Part shown: positions 35,412 through 43,483 of the stretch, one piece after another | Layout of the letters: every line of letters begins with the position of its first letter | How positions within the stretch are numbered: position 1 is the stretch's first letter | Origin: Pseudomonas fluorescens | GTDB lineage: Bacteria; Pseudomonadota; Gammaproteobacteria; Pseudomonadales; Pseudomonadaceae | Direction of reading: 5' to 3' | Length of the DNA stretch: 64,000 nt | Assembly: GCF_001902145.1 (NCBI RefSeq) | Contig: NZ_MRST01000025.1 | Location: 124,001-188,000, forward strand | Notes under the pieces: generated by a model | What the model saw: only the letters and a program-made list of their open reading frames with translations | Databases searched by the model: none | What the model was told of the DNA's origin: nothing | Made by a program: the position numbers and the translations under genes

Positions 35412-35444
35412 GTCAATATTTTGCCTGCGTGTGATCCCTGACTT

Positions 35445-36599
35445 ATGACTGACGCTATGACTTTACGCAAACGCCAGCTGTCCATCGACGCCCTGCGCGG
35501 CCTGGTGATCCTGTTCATGTTGCTGGACCACGTGCGTGAAACCTTCTTGTTGCACCGCCAGGTCAGCGACCCCATGAGCATAGACAGCACCGAGCCCGCG
35601 TTGTTTTTCAGCCGCACCCTGGCTCACTTGTGTGCGCCGGTGTTTGTGCTGCTCACCGGATTGTCGGCTTGGCTGTACGGCCAGAAATATCAGGGCCGTC
35701 GCGATGTATCGGCATTTTTGTTCAAGCGCGGGCTGTTCCTGGTGGTGCTGGAATTCACCTTGGTCAACTTCGCGTGGACCTTCCAACTGCCGCCCAGCGT
35801 GATCTATATGCAAGTGATCTGGGCCATCGGCATCAGCATGATCGCGCTTGCCGCTTTGGTTTGGCTACCGCGTGCCTGGCTGATCGGCTTGGCGCTGGTG
35901 ATTATCGCCGGGCACAACCTGCTCGATGGGCTGCACTTCGCAGCGGGTTCGATGTTGCATGTTCCGTGGACGATCCTGCATGAACGCAACTGGATTGAAG
36001 TCTCTGAAAACCTGCGTCTGCGCACCACCTACCCGGTGCTGCCGTGGATCGGTGTGATTGCTTTGGGTTACGGCCTCGGGCCATGGTTTGCCCATGCCAC
36101 GCTGCCGGCTGTGCGTCAGCGTTATTTGCTGGTCGCGGGGGTGGGCGCGTTGGTGGGCTTTGGGTTGCTGCGAGCGCTCAACGGCTATGGCGAGCAGCCT
36201 TGGCAGGTGTATGACAGCAGCGTGCTGACGCTGATGAGCTTTTTCAACATCACCAAATACCCGCCTTCGCTGTTGTTCCTGGCGTTGACCCTGGGGATTG
36301 GCTTGCTGTTGCTGCTGGCGTTTGAACGCGCCGGGCATAAGCGCTGGATCGGCGTGCTGGCAGTGTTCGGCGCGGCGCCGATGTTCTTTTATCTGTTGCA
36401 CCTCTATGTATTGAAAATCCTCTATGTGGCCTGCGTTGCGCTGTTTGGTCTCAACCATGGCAATTACTTTGGCTTCGACGGTATCGGTGCGGTGTGGTTG
36501 GCAGCGCTGCTGTTGCCGATTGCCCTGTACTTGCCGGTACGTTGGTTCGCCGGCCTGAAAGCACGGCGGCGGGACCTGGCGTGGCTCAAATACCTCTGA
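35445..36599 (+). CDS. DUF1624 / heparan-alpha-glucosaminide N-acetyltransferase-like membrane protein
   Basis: A polytopic inner-membrane protein of 384 residues with about ten hydrophobic helices. It starts LSIDALRGLVILFMLLDHVRETF, the DUF1624 signature (helix 1 with D/R/H). AHLCAPVFVLLTGLSAWLYG, YPVLPWIGVIALGYGLGPWF and APMFFYLLHLYVLKILY follow. The family is related to HGSNAT acyltransferases and may acylate an envelope component; no substrate can be assigned. The final codons fall 247 bp before the end of metE on the opposite strand, with REP repeats between. Confidence 0.85.
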   Translation: MTDAMTLRKRQLSIDALRGLVILFMLLDHVRETFLLHRQVSDPMSIDSTEPALFFSRTLAHLCAPVFVLLTGLSAWLYGQKYQGRRDVSAFLFKRGLFLVVLEFTLVNFAWTFQLPPSVIYMQVIWAIGISMIALAALVWLPRAWLIGLALVIIAGHNLLDGLHFAAGSMLHVPWTILHERNWIEVSENLRLRTTYPVLPWIGVIALGYGLGPWFAHATLPAVRQRYLLVAGVGALVGFGLLRALNGYGEQPWQVYDSSVLTLMSFFNITKYPPSLLFLALTLGIGLLLLLAFERAGHKRWIGVLAVFGAAPMFFYLLHLYVLKILYVACVALFGLNHGNYFGFDGIGAVWLAALLLPIALYLPVRWFAGLKARRRDLAWLKYL

Positions 36600-36658
36600 C
36601 CTGATGCAGGCAAATTGTGCGGGACGGTGTGTCAGCCACTGAATATTCAACTGAACCA

Positions 36659-36687
36659 CCGCTTTCGCAGGCAAGCCAGCTCCCACA
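36659..36687. repeat. Single REP (TGTGGGAGCTGG family, reverse half)
   Basis: CCGCTTTCGCAGGCAAGCCA followed by GCTCCCACA is one unpaired half of the TGTGGGAGCTGG-type REPIN. It directly precedes a complete element of another family. Confidence 0.8.
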
Positions 36688-36732
36688 CTGGTTACGCATC
36701 GCCCACACAATCAGCACCTGCCACAGATCCCC

Positions 36733-36821
36733 TGTGGGAGCGGGCTTGCTCGCGAAGGCGGTGTGTCGGCCACTACTGCTGTGACTGAAAGACCGCATTC
36801 GCGAGCAAGCCCGCTCCCACA
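36733..36821. repeat. REPIN, TGTGGGAGCGGG family
   Basis: Arms TGTGGGAGCGGGCTTGCTCG and its complement ending CTCCCACA, inner GAAGGCGGTGTGTCGG and GACCGCATTC. It is 25 bp beyond the metE stop, in a convergent gap where it may act as a transcript end hairpin. Confidence 0.9.
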
Positions 36822-36846
36822 GTTTTAACCGCGCCAGGCTCAGGAA

Positions 36847-39135
36847 TCAGGCCAGTTCAGCACGCAGTTGGCGAGCGGCGGTGACCATATGAATGAGCGC
36901 CGCCTCGGTCTCCGGCCAGCCCCGCGTCTTCAAGCCGCAATCGGGGTTCACCCATAAGCGCTCTGCCGGAATCCGCTTGGCGGCCTTGCGCAGCAAGTTG
37001 GCCATTTCCGAGGCATCCGGCACCCGTGGCGAGTGGATGTCATAGACCCCCGGGCCGATCTCATTCGGGTAGGCGAAGGCTTCGAACGCGTCGAGCAGCT
37101 CCATGTCCGAGCGTGAGGTTTCGATGGTGATCACGTCGGCATCCATGGCGGCGATAGACTCGATCACATCGTTGAACTCGCTGTAGCACATGTGGGTGTG
37201 GATCTGGGTTTCATCGCCCACGCCACTCGCGCACAAACGAAACACTTCAGTCGCCCAGTCGAGGTAGGGTTGCCACTGCGCCTGGCGCAACGGCAAGCCC
37301 TCACGAAAAGCCGCTTCGTCGATCTGCACGATCTTGATGCCGGCCGCTTCCAGGTCCACCACTTCGTCACGAATCGCCAGGGCCAGTTGCCGGGCCTGCA
37401 CTTCGCGGCTCAGGTCTTCTCGTGGGAACGACCACATCAACATGGTCACCGGGCCTGTGAGCATGCCCTTCATCACCTTGTCGGTGAGGCCTTGGGCATA
37501 GCGAATCCACTCCACGGTCATGGCGTTCGGGCGGCTCAGGTCACCGACAATCACTGCGGGTTTCACACAGCGCGAACCATAGCTCTGCACCCAGCCGAAC
37601 CGAGTGAACGCGTAGCCATCCAGTTGTTCGGCAAAGTACTCGACCATGTCGTTACGCTCGGCTTCGCCATGCACCAACACGTCCAGGCCGAGGTTTTCCT
37701 GCACCTCGACGGCGTGCTTGATCTCACTGTGCATGGCTTCGATATATTCGGCTTCGCTCAACTTGCCGGCCTTGTACGACTGACGCGCCAGGCGGATCGA
37801 AGCGGTCTGTGGAAACGAGCCGATGGTGGTGGTCGGGAACAATGGCAGATCAAGCCCGGCCCGTTGTTTTTCGATGCGCTGGGCAAACGGCGACTGACGC
37901 TGGCTGTCCCGTGCAGTGATGGCCGCGACACGCGCTTGAACAGCAGGCTTGTGAATGCGTGGCGATGCAGCGCGAGCTGCCTGCACCGCGCGGCTCTCAG
38001 CCAGGGCGGTGAGTACGCCAGGGGCTTGGGGCTGGTCAACCGCCTTGGCCAGTAGCGCCACTTCCGCGCACTTCTGCACGGCAAAGGCCAGCCAGCTTTT
38101 CAGCTCAGAATCCAACTGGTCTTCCCGCGCCAGGTCCACCGGGCTGTGCAGCAGCGAGCAGGACGGCGCGACCCACAGGCGATCGCCCAACTTCTCATGG
38201 GCATGCTGCAAGGTGGCCAGGGCTTTTTCCAGGTCGCAACGCCACACGTTTCGGCCGTTGACCACGCCCAGGGACAGCACCTTGTACGCTGGCAGGCGGT
38301 CGAGGATGGTCGGGTACTGGTCCGGCGCACGTACCAGGTCGATATGCAGGCCATCCACCGGCAGGTTGGCGGCCAGGCCGAGATTTTCTTCCAGGCCGCC
38401 GAAGTAAGTGGCCACCAATTTTTTCAGCGGGTCGCGCTGGATCAGGTTATAGGCGCGCTCAAAAGCGTTCTTCCAGTCCTGGGGCAGATCGAGCGCCAGG
38501 ATCGGCTCGTCGATCTGCACCCACTCCACGCCCAATTCGGCCAGGCGCTGGAAGATCTGGCCATACAGCGGCAGCAGGCGCTCGAGCAGGTCGAGCTTGT
38601 CGAAGTCAGCGCCCTTGGCCTTGCCCAGCCACAAATAGGTCAGCGGGCCGATCACCACGGGCTTGACGCTGTGCCCCAGATCGAGGGCTTCCTGGACCTC
38701 TTCGAAGAGCTGGTCCCACGCCAGGTGGAATTGCTGATCGACACTGAACTCCGGCACCAGGTAGTGATAGTTGGTATCGAACCACTTGGTCATCTCCTGG
38801 GCATGGGCCCCGCCGCAGCAACTGTCACTGACACCACGGGCCATGGCGAACAAGGTATGCAACGTGGCCTGGCCATCGGCCGGGCGGAACCGTTCAGGGA
38901 CCACGCCGAACATCAACGAGTGGGTCAGCACCTGGTCGTACCAGGCGAAATCACCGACCGGCAACAGTTCGATGCCGGCTTGCTGTTGCAGGGCCCAGTG
39001 GGTGCTGCGCAAATCACGGCCAACGGCGCGCAGGCCGGCTTCGTCGAGCTCACCCTTCCAGAACGCTTCCTGCGCTTTTTTCAATTCACGATCGCGTCCA
39101 ATGCGTGGGAACCCGAGGGAATGAGCGACTGCCAT
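36847..39135 (-). CDS. metE: Cobalamin-independent methionine synthase
   Basis: Transfers a methyl group from methyl-tetrahydrofolate triglutamate to homocysteine. It has 762 residues, the normal length. The N-terminal barrel begins MAVAHSLGFPRIGRDRELKKAQE. The catalytic C-terminal barrel carries TTTIGSFPQT, YGSRCVKPAVIVGD, IQIDEAAFREGLP, HTHMCYSEFNDVI (zinc His/Cys) and VNPDCGLKTRGW (zinc Cys). GGAG lies nine bases before the ATG. It is divergent from nspC with a 345-bp leader. I see no B12 riboswitch in that leader. Confidence 0.97.
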   Translation of the reverse strand: MAVAHSLGFPRIGRDRELKKAQEAFWKGELDEAGLRAVGRDLRSTHWALQQQAGIELLPVGDFAWYDQVLTHSLMFGVVPERFRPADGQATLHTLFAMARGVSDSCCGGAHAQEMTKWFDTNYHYLVPEFSVDQQFHLAWDQLFEEVQEALDLGHSVKPVVIGPLTYLWLGKAKGADFDKLDLLERLLPLYGQIFQRLAELGVEWVQIDEPILALDLPQDWKNAFERAYNLIQRDPLKKLVATYFGGLEENLGLAANLPVDGLHIDLVRAPDQYPTILDRLPAYKVLSLGVVNGRNVWRCDLEKALATLQHAHEKLGDRLWVAPSCSLLHSPVDLAREDQLDSELKSWLAFAVQKCAEVALLAKAVDQPQAPGVLTALAESRAVQAARAASPRIHKPAVQARVAAITARDSQRQSPFAQRIEKQRAGLDLPLFPTTTIGSFPQTASIRLARQSYKAGKLSEAEYIEAMHSEIKHAVEVQENLGLDVLVHGEAERNDMVEYFAEQLDGYAFTRFGWVQSYGSRCVKPAVIVGDLSRPNAMTVEWIRYAQGLTDKVMKGMLTGPVTMLMWSFPREDLSREVQARQLALAIRDEVVDLEAAGIKIVQIDEAAFREGLPLRQAQWQPYLDWATEVFRLCASGVGDETQIHTHMCYSEFNDVIESIAAMDADVITIETSRSDMELLDAFEAFAYPNEIGPGVYDIHSPRVPDASEMANLLRKAAKRIPAERLWVNPDCGLKTRGWPETEAALIHMVTAARQLRAELA

Positions 39136-39191
39136 GACTTACAACTCCGATGGTGTGATTGATGGCGGTCATTGTCGGCAGAGGGGTGTCT

Positions 39192-39204
39192 TGAGACAAA
39201 CTCA
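39192..39204. promoter_or_regulatory. MetR-like inverted repeat upstream of metE
   Basis: TGAG-ACAAA-CTCA, close to the LysR-type MetR consensus TGAA-N5-TTCA, lies 57-69 bp before the metE start. A second dyad, TCATG-N10-CATGA, follows at 39233-39252. No metR gene is in the window. The assignment is inferred from position and pattern. Confidence 0.35.
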
Positions 39205-39430
39205 TTTTGTTCTAGATCATCACAAGATTTACTCATGTTCAAACGAGCATGATATTAGCGGCGCTACTGTGGGTGTTTGTGGTGGCAGGGTCGGCGTCAT
39301 CGCGCCCTCGCTGAGGCTCGAGCGCTCCCACAGTGGGACGGGGCGATTCTTATGAACGGTCATACTCAAGCCCTATGCTTAACGTGGCGCGCAAATTCCG
39401 CCGGCTAACCTTTCGATCTGTTCCAAGTGC

Positions 39431-39453
39431 GGGCACAATGCGTGTCCTTTTTT
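39431..39453 (+). terminator. Terminator-like hairpin in the nspC leader
   Basis: GGGCAC-AATGC-GTGTCC can pair over six bases (one G-T) and is followed directly by six T residues. It ends 27 bases before the nspC ATG, so it could act as an attenuator rather than ending an upstream gene, as no same-strand gene precedes it. The stem is short and the call weak. Confidence 0.3.
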
Positions 39454-39480
39454 GGCAGGCACCGCCGCAGGCTCTCAAAA

Positions 39481-40578
39481 ATGATCAAAACGCCGTACTA
39501 CCTCATCGATAAACAGAAGCTTCTGGTCAACATGCAGAAGATTGCCTACGTGCGCGAACAGTCCGGCGCCAAGGCTCTGCTGGCGCTCAAGTGCTTTGCC
39601 ACCTGGTCGGTATTCGACTTGATGCAGCAATACATGGACGGCACCACCTCGTCGTCGCTGTATGAACTCAAGCTCGGTCGCCAGAAGTTCGAAGGTGAAG
39701 CGCACGCCTACAGCGTGGCCTGGGCCGACGATGAAATCGAAGAAATGCTGGAGAACTGCGACAAGATCATCTTCAACTCCATCAGCCAACTGCAGCGTTT
39801 TGCCGAACGTAGCGAAGGCAAGACCCGCGGCCTGCGTGTGAACCCGCAGGTGAGCAGCTCCGACTACCTGCTGGCCGACCCGGCGCGCCCGTTCAGCCGC
39901 CTGGGCGAGTGGGACCCGGTGAAGATCGATGGCGTGATCGATCAGATCTCCGGCTTCATGTTCCACAACAACTGCGAGAACGGCGACTTCAGCCTGTTCG
40001 ACAAGATGCTCGGCACCATCGAGGAACGCTTCGGTGCGCTGCTACACAAGGTCAAGTGGGTCAGCCTCGGCGGCGGCATCCATTTCACCGGTGAAGGCTA
40101 TGCACTGGACGCGTTCTGCGCGCGGCTCAAAGCCTTCTCCGAAAAGTACGGCGTGCAGGTCTACCTGGAACCCGGCGAAGCGGCGATCACCAACAGCGCC
40201 TCCCTGGAAGTCACCGTGCTCGACACCCTCTACAACGGCAAGCACCTGGCCGTGGTGGACAGCTCCATCGAAGCCCACCTGCTGGACCTGCTGATCTACC
40301 GCCTCAACGCCAAGCTGGCGCCGAGCGAGGGTGAACACACCTACATGGTGTGCGGCAAATCCTGCCTGGCCGGGGACATCTTCGGCGAGTATCAATTCGA
40401 TCGTCCGCTGGCCATCGGCGATCGGCTGTCGTTCATCGACACCGCGGGCTACACCATGGTCAAGAAAAACTGGTTCAACGGCCTGAAAATGCCGTCCATC
40501 GTAGTGAAACAACTCGACGGTACAGTCGAGGTGGTTCGTGAATTTGGTTACGACGACTACCTGTCCAGCCTTTCGTAA
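39481..40578 (+). CDS. nspC: Carboxynorspermidine/carboxyspermidine decarboxylase
   Basis: A PLP enzyme (alanine racemase-fold decarboxylase family) of 365 residues. It makes spermidine or norspermidine by decarboxylating the carboxylated polyamine from the next gene's product. It starts MIKTPYYLIDKQKLL. PLP Lys is in ALLALKCFATWS. The His/Asn region is SGFMFHNNCENGDFSLF, the glycine loop SLGGGIHFTGEGY, the phosphate/cofactor region EPGEAA, and the active-site Cys/Asp is in GKSCLAGDIFGEY. The longer frame to 39427 would cross a hairpin, so the ATG at 39481 is preferred. The dehydrogenase partner starts 28 bp downstream. Confidence 0.92.
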   Translation: MIKTPYYLIDKQKLLVNMQKIAYVREQSGAKALLALKCFATWSVFDLMQQYMDGTTSSSLYELKLGRQKFEGEAHAYSVAWADDEIEEMLENCDKIIFNSISQLQRFAERSEGKTRGLRVNPQVSSSDYLLADPARPFSRLGEWDPVKIDGVIDQISGFMFHNNCENGDFSLFDKMLGTIEERFGALLHKVKWVSLGGGIHFTGEGYALDAFCARLKAFSEKYGVQVYLEPGEAAITNSASLEVTVLDTLYNGKHLAVVDSSIEAHLLDLLIYRLNAKLAPSEGEHTYMVCGKSCLAGDIFGEYQFDRPLAIGDRLSFIDTAGYTMVKKNWFNGLKMPSIVVKQLDGTVEVVREFGYDDYLSSLS

Positions 40579-40606
40579 GCTGGCGGATATAGGAGAAATA
40601 AAGCAA

Positions 40607-41851
40607 TTGAAAAAGAACGTTCTTATCATTGGTGCAGGAGGTGTCGCCAAGGTGGTGGCCCACAAGTGCGCGCAGCACAACGACGAACTCGGTCGTATTG
40701 CTATCGCGTCGCGCAACATCTCCAAATGCCAGGCCATCATCGACAGCGTCAAGGCCAAGGGTAGCCTCAAGGTACCCGCCGATATCCAGGCCTTTGCGCT
40801 GAACGCCCTGGACGTGGAAGCGACCAAGGCCCTGATCCGCGAGACCGATTCACAGATCGTCATCAACGTCGGCTCCGCCTTCCTCAACATGTCGGTACTG
40901 CGTGCCTGCATCGACACGGGCGTGGCTTACCTCGACACCGCCATCCACGAAGAGCCGGGCAAGGTCTGCGAGACCCCGCCGTGGTACGGCAACTACGAGT
41001 GGAACCACCTGGAAGAATGCAAACAGAAGAACATCACCGCCATCCTTGGCGTGGGCTTCGACCCAGGTGTCGTCAACGCATACGCTGCGCTGGCGCAACA
41101 ACAGCATTTCGACCGCATTGATTCAATCGATATTCTCGACGTCAATGCCGGCTCCCATGGCAAATACTTCGCCACCAATTTCGATCCGGAAATCAACTTC
41201 CGCGAATTCACCGGGCAGGTGTGGAGCTGGCAGAACAGCCAGTGGACCAGCAACACCATGTTCGAAGTCAAACGCACCGATGACCTGCCGGTAGTCGGTT
41301 CGCAGAACCTCTACCTCACCGGCCACGATGAAGTGCACTCGCTGTCGAAAAACCTCGACGTGCCCAACGTGCGTTTCTGGATGAGCTTCGGCGAACACTA
41401 CATCAACGTGTTCACCGTGCTGAAAAACCTCGGCCTGCTCTCCGAAAAACCGGTCAAGACCGCCGAAGGCCTGGAAGTGGTGCCGTTGAAAGTGGTCAAG
41501 GCCGTGCTGCCCGACCCGTCTTCGCTCGCCCCGGGCTACACCGGCAAGACCTGCATCGGTGACCTGGTCAAAGGCACCAAGGATGGCCAACCGCGTGAGA
41601 TGTTCATCTACAACGTGGCTGATCACGAAGAGGCCTATGCCGAGACTGACAGCCAGGGCATCTCCTACACCGCAGGCGTACCACCGGTAGCCGCTGCGCT
41701 GCTGGTGGCCCGTGGCGAGTGGGATGTGAAGCACATGGCCAACGTCGAGGAACTACCGGCTGAGCCGTTCCTCAAAGCGCTGGATGTGATGGGTTTGCCG
41801 ACTCGGATCAAAGACGAGAACGGTGATCGGGCCTGGGATGCGACGGCCTGA
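40607..41851 (+). CDS. Carboxynorspermidine/carboxyspermidine dehydrogenase (saccharopine dehydrogenase family)
   Basis: Condenses aspartate semialdehyde with a diamine using NADPH to give the carboxy-polyamine decarboxylated by NspC. It has 414 residues when started at TTG (40607), which has AGGAG about ten bases upstream and begins the Rossmann strand KKNVLIIGAGGVAKVVAHKC at once. A further open stretch to 40538 overlaps nspC and has no ribosome site. Other signatures are VGFDPGVVNAYAAL and DVNAGSHGKYFATNFDPEINFRE. The pair is the alternative spermidine route known from Vibrio. A strong terminator follows. Confidence 0.9.
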   Translation: MKKNVLIIGAGGVAKVVAHKCAQHNDELGRIAIASRNISKCQAIIDSVKAKGSLKVPADIQAFALNALDVEATKALIRETDSQIVINVGSAFLNMSVLRACIDTGVAYLDTAIHEEPGKVCETPPWYGNYEWNHLEECKQKNITAILGVGFDPGVVNAYAALAQQQHFDRIDSIDILDVNAGSHGKYFATNFDPEINFREFTGQVWSWQNSQWTSNTMFEVKRTDDLPVVGSQNLYLTGHDEVHSLSKNLDVPNVRFWMSFGEHYINVFTVLKNLGLLSEKPVKTAEGLEVVPLKVVKAVLPDPSSLAPGYTGKTCIGDLVKGTKDGQPREMFIYNVADHEEAYAETDSQGISYTAGVPPVAAALLVARGEWDVKHMANVEELPAEPFLKALDVMGLPTRIKDENGDRAWDATA

Positions 41852-41876
41852 TAGGCCATAGCTGACCGAGCAAAAG

Positions 41877-41902
41877 AATGCGCCCCAAGGGGCGCATTTT
41901 TT
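41877..41902 (+). terminator. Rho-independent terminator after the spermidine operon
   Basis: AATGCGCCCC-AA-GGGGCGCATT is a perfect ten-base stem with a tiny loop, running into TTTTTT. It lies 26 bases after the dehydrogenase stop. Confidence 0.88.
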
Positions 41903-41944
41903 GTTTGGGCTCACCTACAGTTCAAAGAACAATACAGATCAAAA

Positions 41945-42171
41945 TGTGGGAGCTGGCTTGCCTGCGATGGCGCTGTGTCAGCCAGCACACAACCTTGGTG
42001 CGACGCTGGATCTGTGGCGAGGGAGCTTGCTCCCGTGACGGCCTGACAACCGATGCTTATCTACCTGACACCCCACGATCCAACGGTGTGCGGGCTTGTT
42101 CGCGAAGGCGGTGTGTCAGTCAATGACGCCTCAACTGAACCACCGCTTTCGCAGGCAAGCCAGCTCCCACA
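41945..42171. repeat. Mosaic REP cluster
   Basis: Four unpaired REP pieces of different families in 230 bp. They are TGTGGGAGCTGGCTTGCCTG (41945), a CTGTGGCGAGGGAGCTTGCT-type REP (42012-42034), a degraded GCGGGCTTGTTCGCGAAGGC (42089), and a reverse TGTGGGAGCTGG-type half ending at 42171. The outer two could pair with each other as one REPIN interrupted by the others. Confidence 0.75.
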
Positions 42172-42513
42172 ATGAGTTCGCCGGTGTATCTGGGGCTTCG
42201 GTTCACTCCAGATTCCGCGCCGAATTATTCAGCGCCCTTGAGCACTGCAACAGTGCCGGTGCCAATTGCCGTTATGCACCTGCAGCGCTCTCTGGCGCTG
42301 CTGTTTCGGCAACTCGGGCCGTTGGAATTTGACTACCGCTGGGCGCAGGCGTGGCCTGGTATAACTTGTTGGATCGGTTGAATGTCGGTTAAATCGCCAA
42401 TCGCTCTTGCAACTGTCAATTCCAACAGGTTACCGCCTACTTGAATGCCGTTAGTCTGAGCAAGCCAGTCCTCGATTGGCTCACCCATTCACCATGTGCG
42501 AAAGGAATCGTCC
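42172..42513. other. Intergenic region, no supported gene
   Basis: Between the REP cluster and the methyltransferase gene. A 69-codon frame (42172-42381) starts inside the repeat and lacks a ribosome site; it is not accepted. The last 130 bases probably hold the methyltransferase promoter. Nothing else recognised. Confidence 0.4.
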
Positions 42514-43281
42514 ATGAAACGGCAGACCTCTTCAAACACCCTCACGGCACGCTTGGCTGGCCTGGTCTATAGCACCTGCTGCTACCTGGTTTTCTTATTC
42601 ACCTTGCTTTACATGATGGGCTTCGTGGGGGCTGTGGTCGTACCCAAACACATCGACTCCGGCGCGCGTATCGACTGGGCGCTGGCAATCATGATCAATG
42701 CGTCACTGATCATTGTGTTTGGCGTCCAGCACACCGCCATGGCGCGTAAACGTTTCAAGCAATGGCTGGCAGTCTTCGCCCTGGCAGCGGTAGAGCGCTC
42801 CACCTATGTGCTGCTCTCCAGCCTGATGCTCGCGCTGCTGTTCTGGCAGTGGCGGCCCATTACGCACACCGTTTGGGAGGTTGACGCCGCCTGGGCCAAG
42901 GCACTGCTGACCGGCCTGTTCTGGCTGGGCTGGGGCATCGTGGTGCTGGCAACCTGCTTGATCAGTCACTTCGAGTTGTTCGGGCTGAAACAGGCCATTG
43001 ATCGCTGGCGCAACGCCCCACAATCGGGCCTGACATTCAGGACGCCGCTGCTCTACAAAATCGTGCGTCATCCGCTGTACCTGGGCTTCCTCATCGCCTT
43101 TTGGGCAACGCCGCATATGACCGTGGGGCATCTGGTGTTTGCGCTGGGGATGTCGGTGTATCTGTTCATTGGCGCTCGTTTCGAAGAGCGGGATCTGGTG
43201 GCGCTGTTTGGTGAGCGGTATCGGCGCTATCAGAATGAGGTGGGCATGATCGTGCCGCGCCTCAACAGGCCCCGCCGCTAA
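42514..43281 (+). CDS. mddA: Methanethiol S-methyltransferase-like membrane protein (MddA/NnrU family)
   Basis: An integral membrane SAM-dependent methyltransferase of 255 residues with about six hydrophobic helices. The isoprenylcysteine-methyltransferase-like core has GVQHTAMARKRFKQW in the middle, and a C-terminal block KIVRHPLYLGFLIAFWATPHM, then FEERDLVALFGERYRRYQ. That arrangement matches MddA, which methylates methanethiol to dimethyl sulfide in Pseudomonas; NnrU-like relatives are the alternative. The ATG at 42514 has AAGGA eight bases upstream. It lies a few kilobases from metE, consistent with methionine/sulfur metabolism though not in its operon. Confidence 0.75.
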   Translation: MKRQTSSNTLTARLAGLVYSTCCYLVFLFTLLYMMGFVGAVVVPKHIDSGARIDWALAIMINASLIIVFGVQHTAMARKRFKQWLAVFALAAVERSTYVLLSSLMLALLFWQWRPITHTVWEVDAAWAKALLTGLFWLGWGIVVLATCLISHFELFGLKQAIDRWRNAPQSGLTFRTPLLYKIVRHPLYLGFLIAFWATPHMTVGHLVFALGMSVYLFIGARFEERDLVALFGERYRRYQNEVGMIVPRLNRPRR

Positions 43282-43301
43282 CCCACTGCCGCCAACCCAC
43301 T

Positions 43302-43399
43302 GTAGGAGCGAGCTTGCTCGCGAAAATCGTCAACGATAACGCGGGCAACCTGGATGACCGCAGGGCCTGGGCGTTTTTCGCGAGCAAGCTCGCTCCTAC
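43302..43399. repeat. REPIN, GTAGGAGC family, interior in reverse orientation
   Basis: Left arm GTAGGAGCGAGCTTGCTCGC and right arm GCGAGCAAGCTCGCTCCTAC. The interior starts TCGTCAACGATAACGCG, so it has the orientation of the 31050 element. It is in the convergent gap between mddA and glsA. Confidence 0.9.
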
Positions 43400-43446
43400 A
43401 GTGATCGTTGACGCTGTGTCAGCCAGTACATCCGGCACTGAAAAAT

Positions 43447-43474
43447 CGCTATCGCAGGCAAGCCAGCTCCCACA
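43447..43474. repeat. Single REP (TGTGGGAGCTGG family, reverse half)
   Basis: CGCTATCGCAGGCAAGCCAG then CTCCCACA, unpaired, ten bases before the end of glsA. Confidence 0.8.
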
Positions 43475-43483
43475 AGAACAATC

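Noticed and set aside
39271..39340. Degenerate REP-like stretch in the metE/nspC gap
   Set aside because: It has CTCCCACAG and GTGGG pieces but no full arm or pairing; too diverged to call.
39136..39480. Possible cobalamin riboswitch upstream of metE
   Set aside because: I could not find a B12-box or the surrounding paired structure; only short MetR-like dyads are visible.
42172..42381. 69-codon frame after the REP cluster
   Set aside because: It begins in the repeat, lacks a ribosome site and resembles no family.
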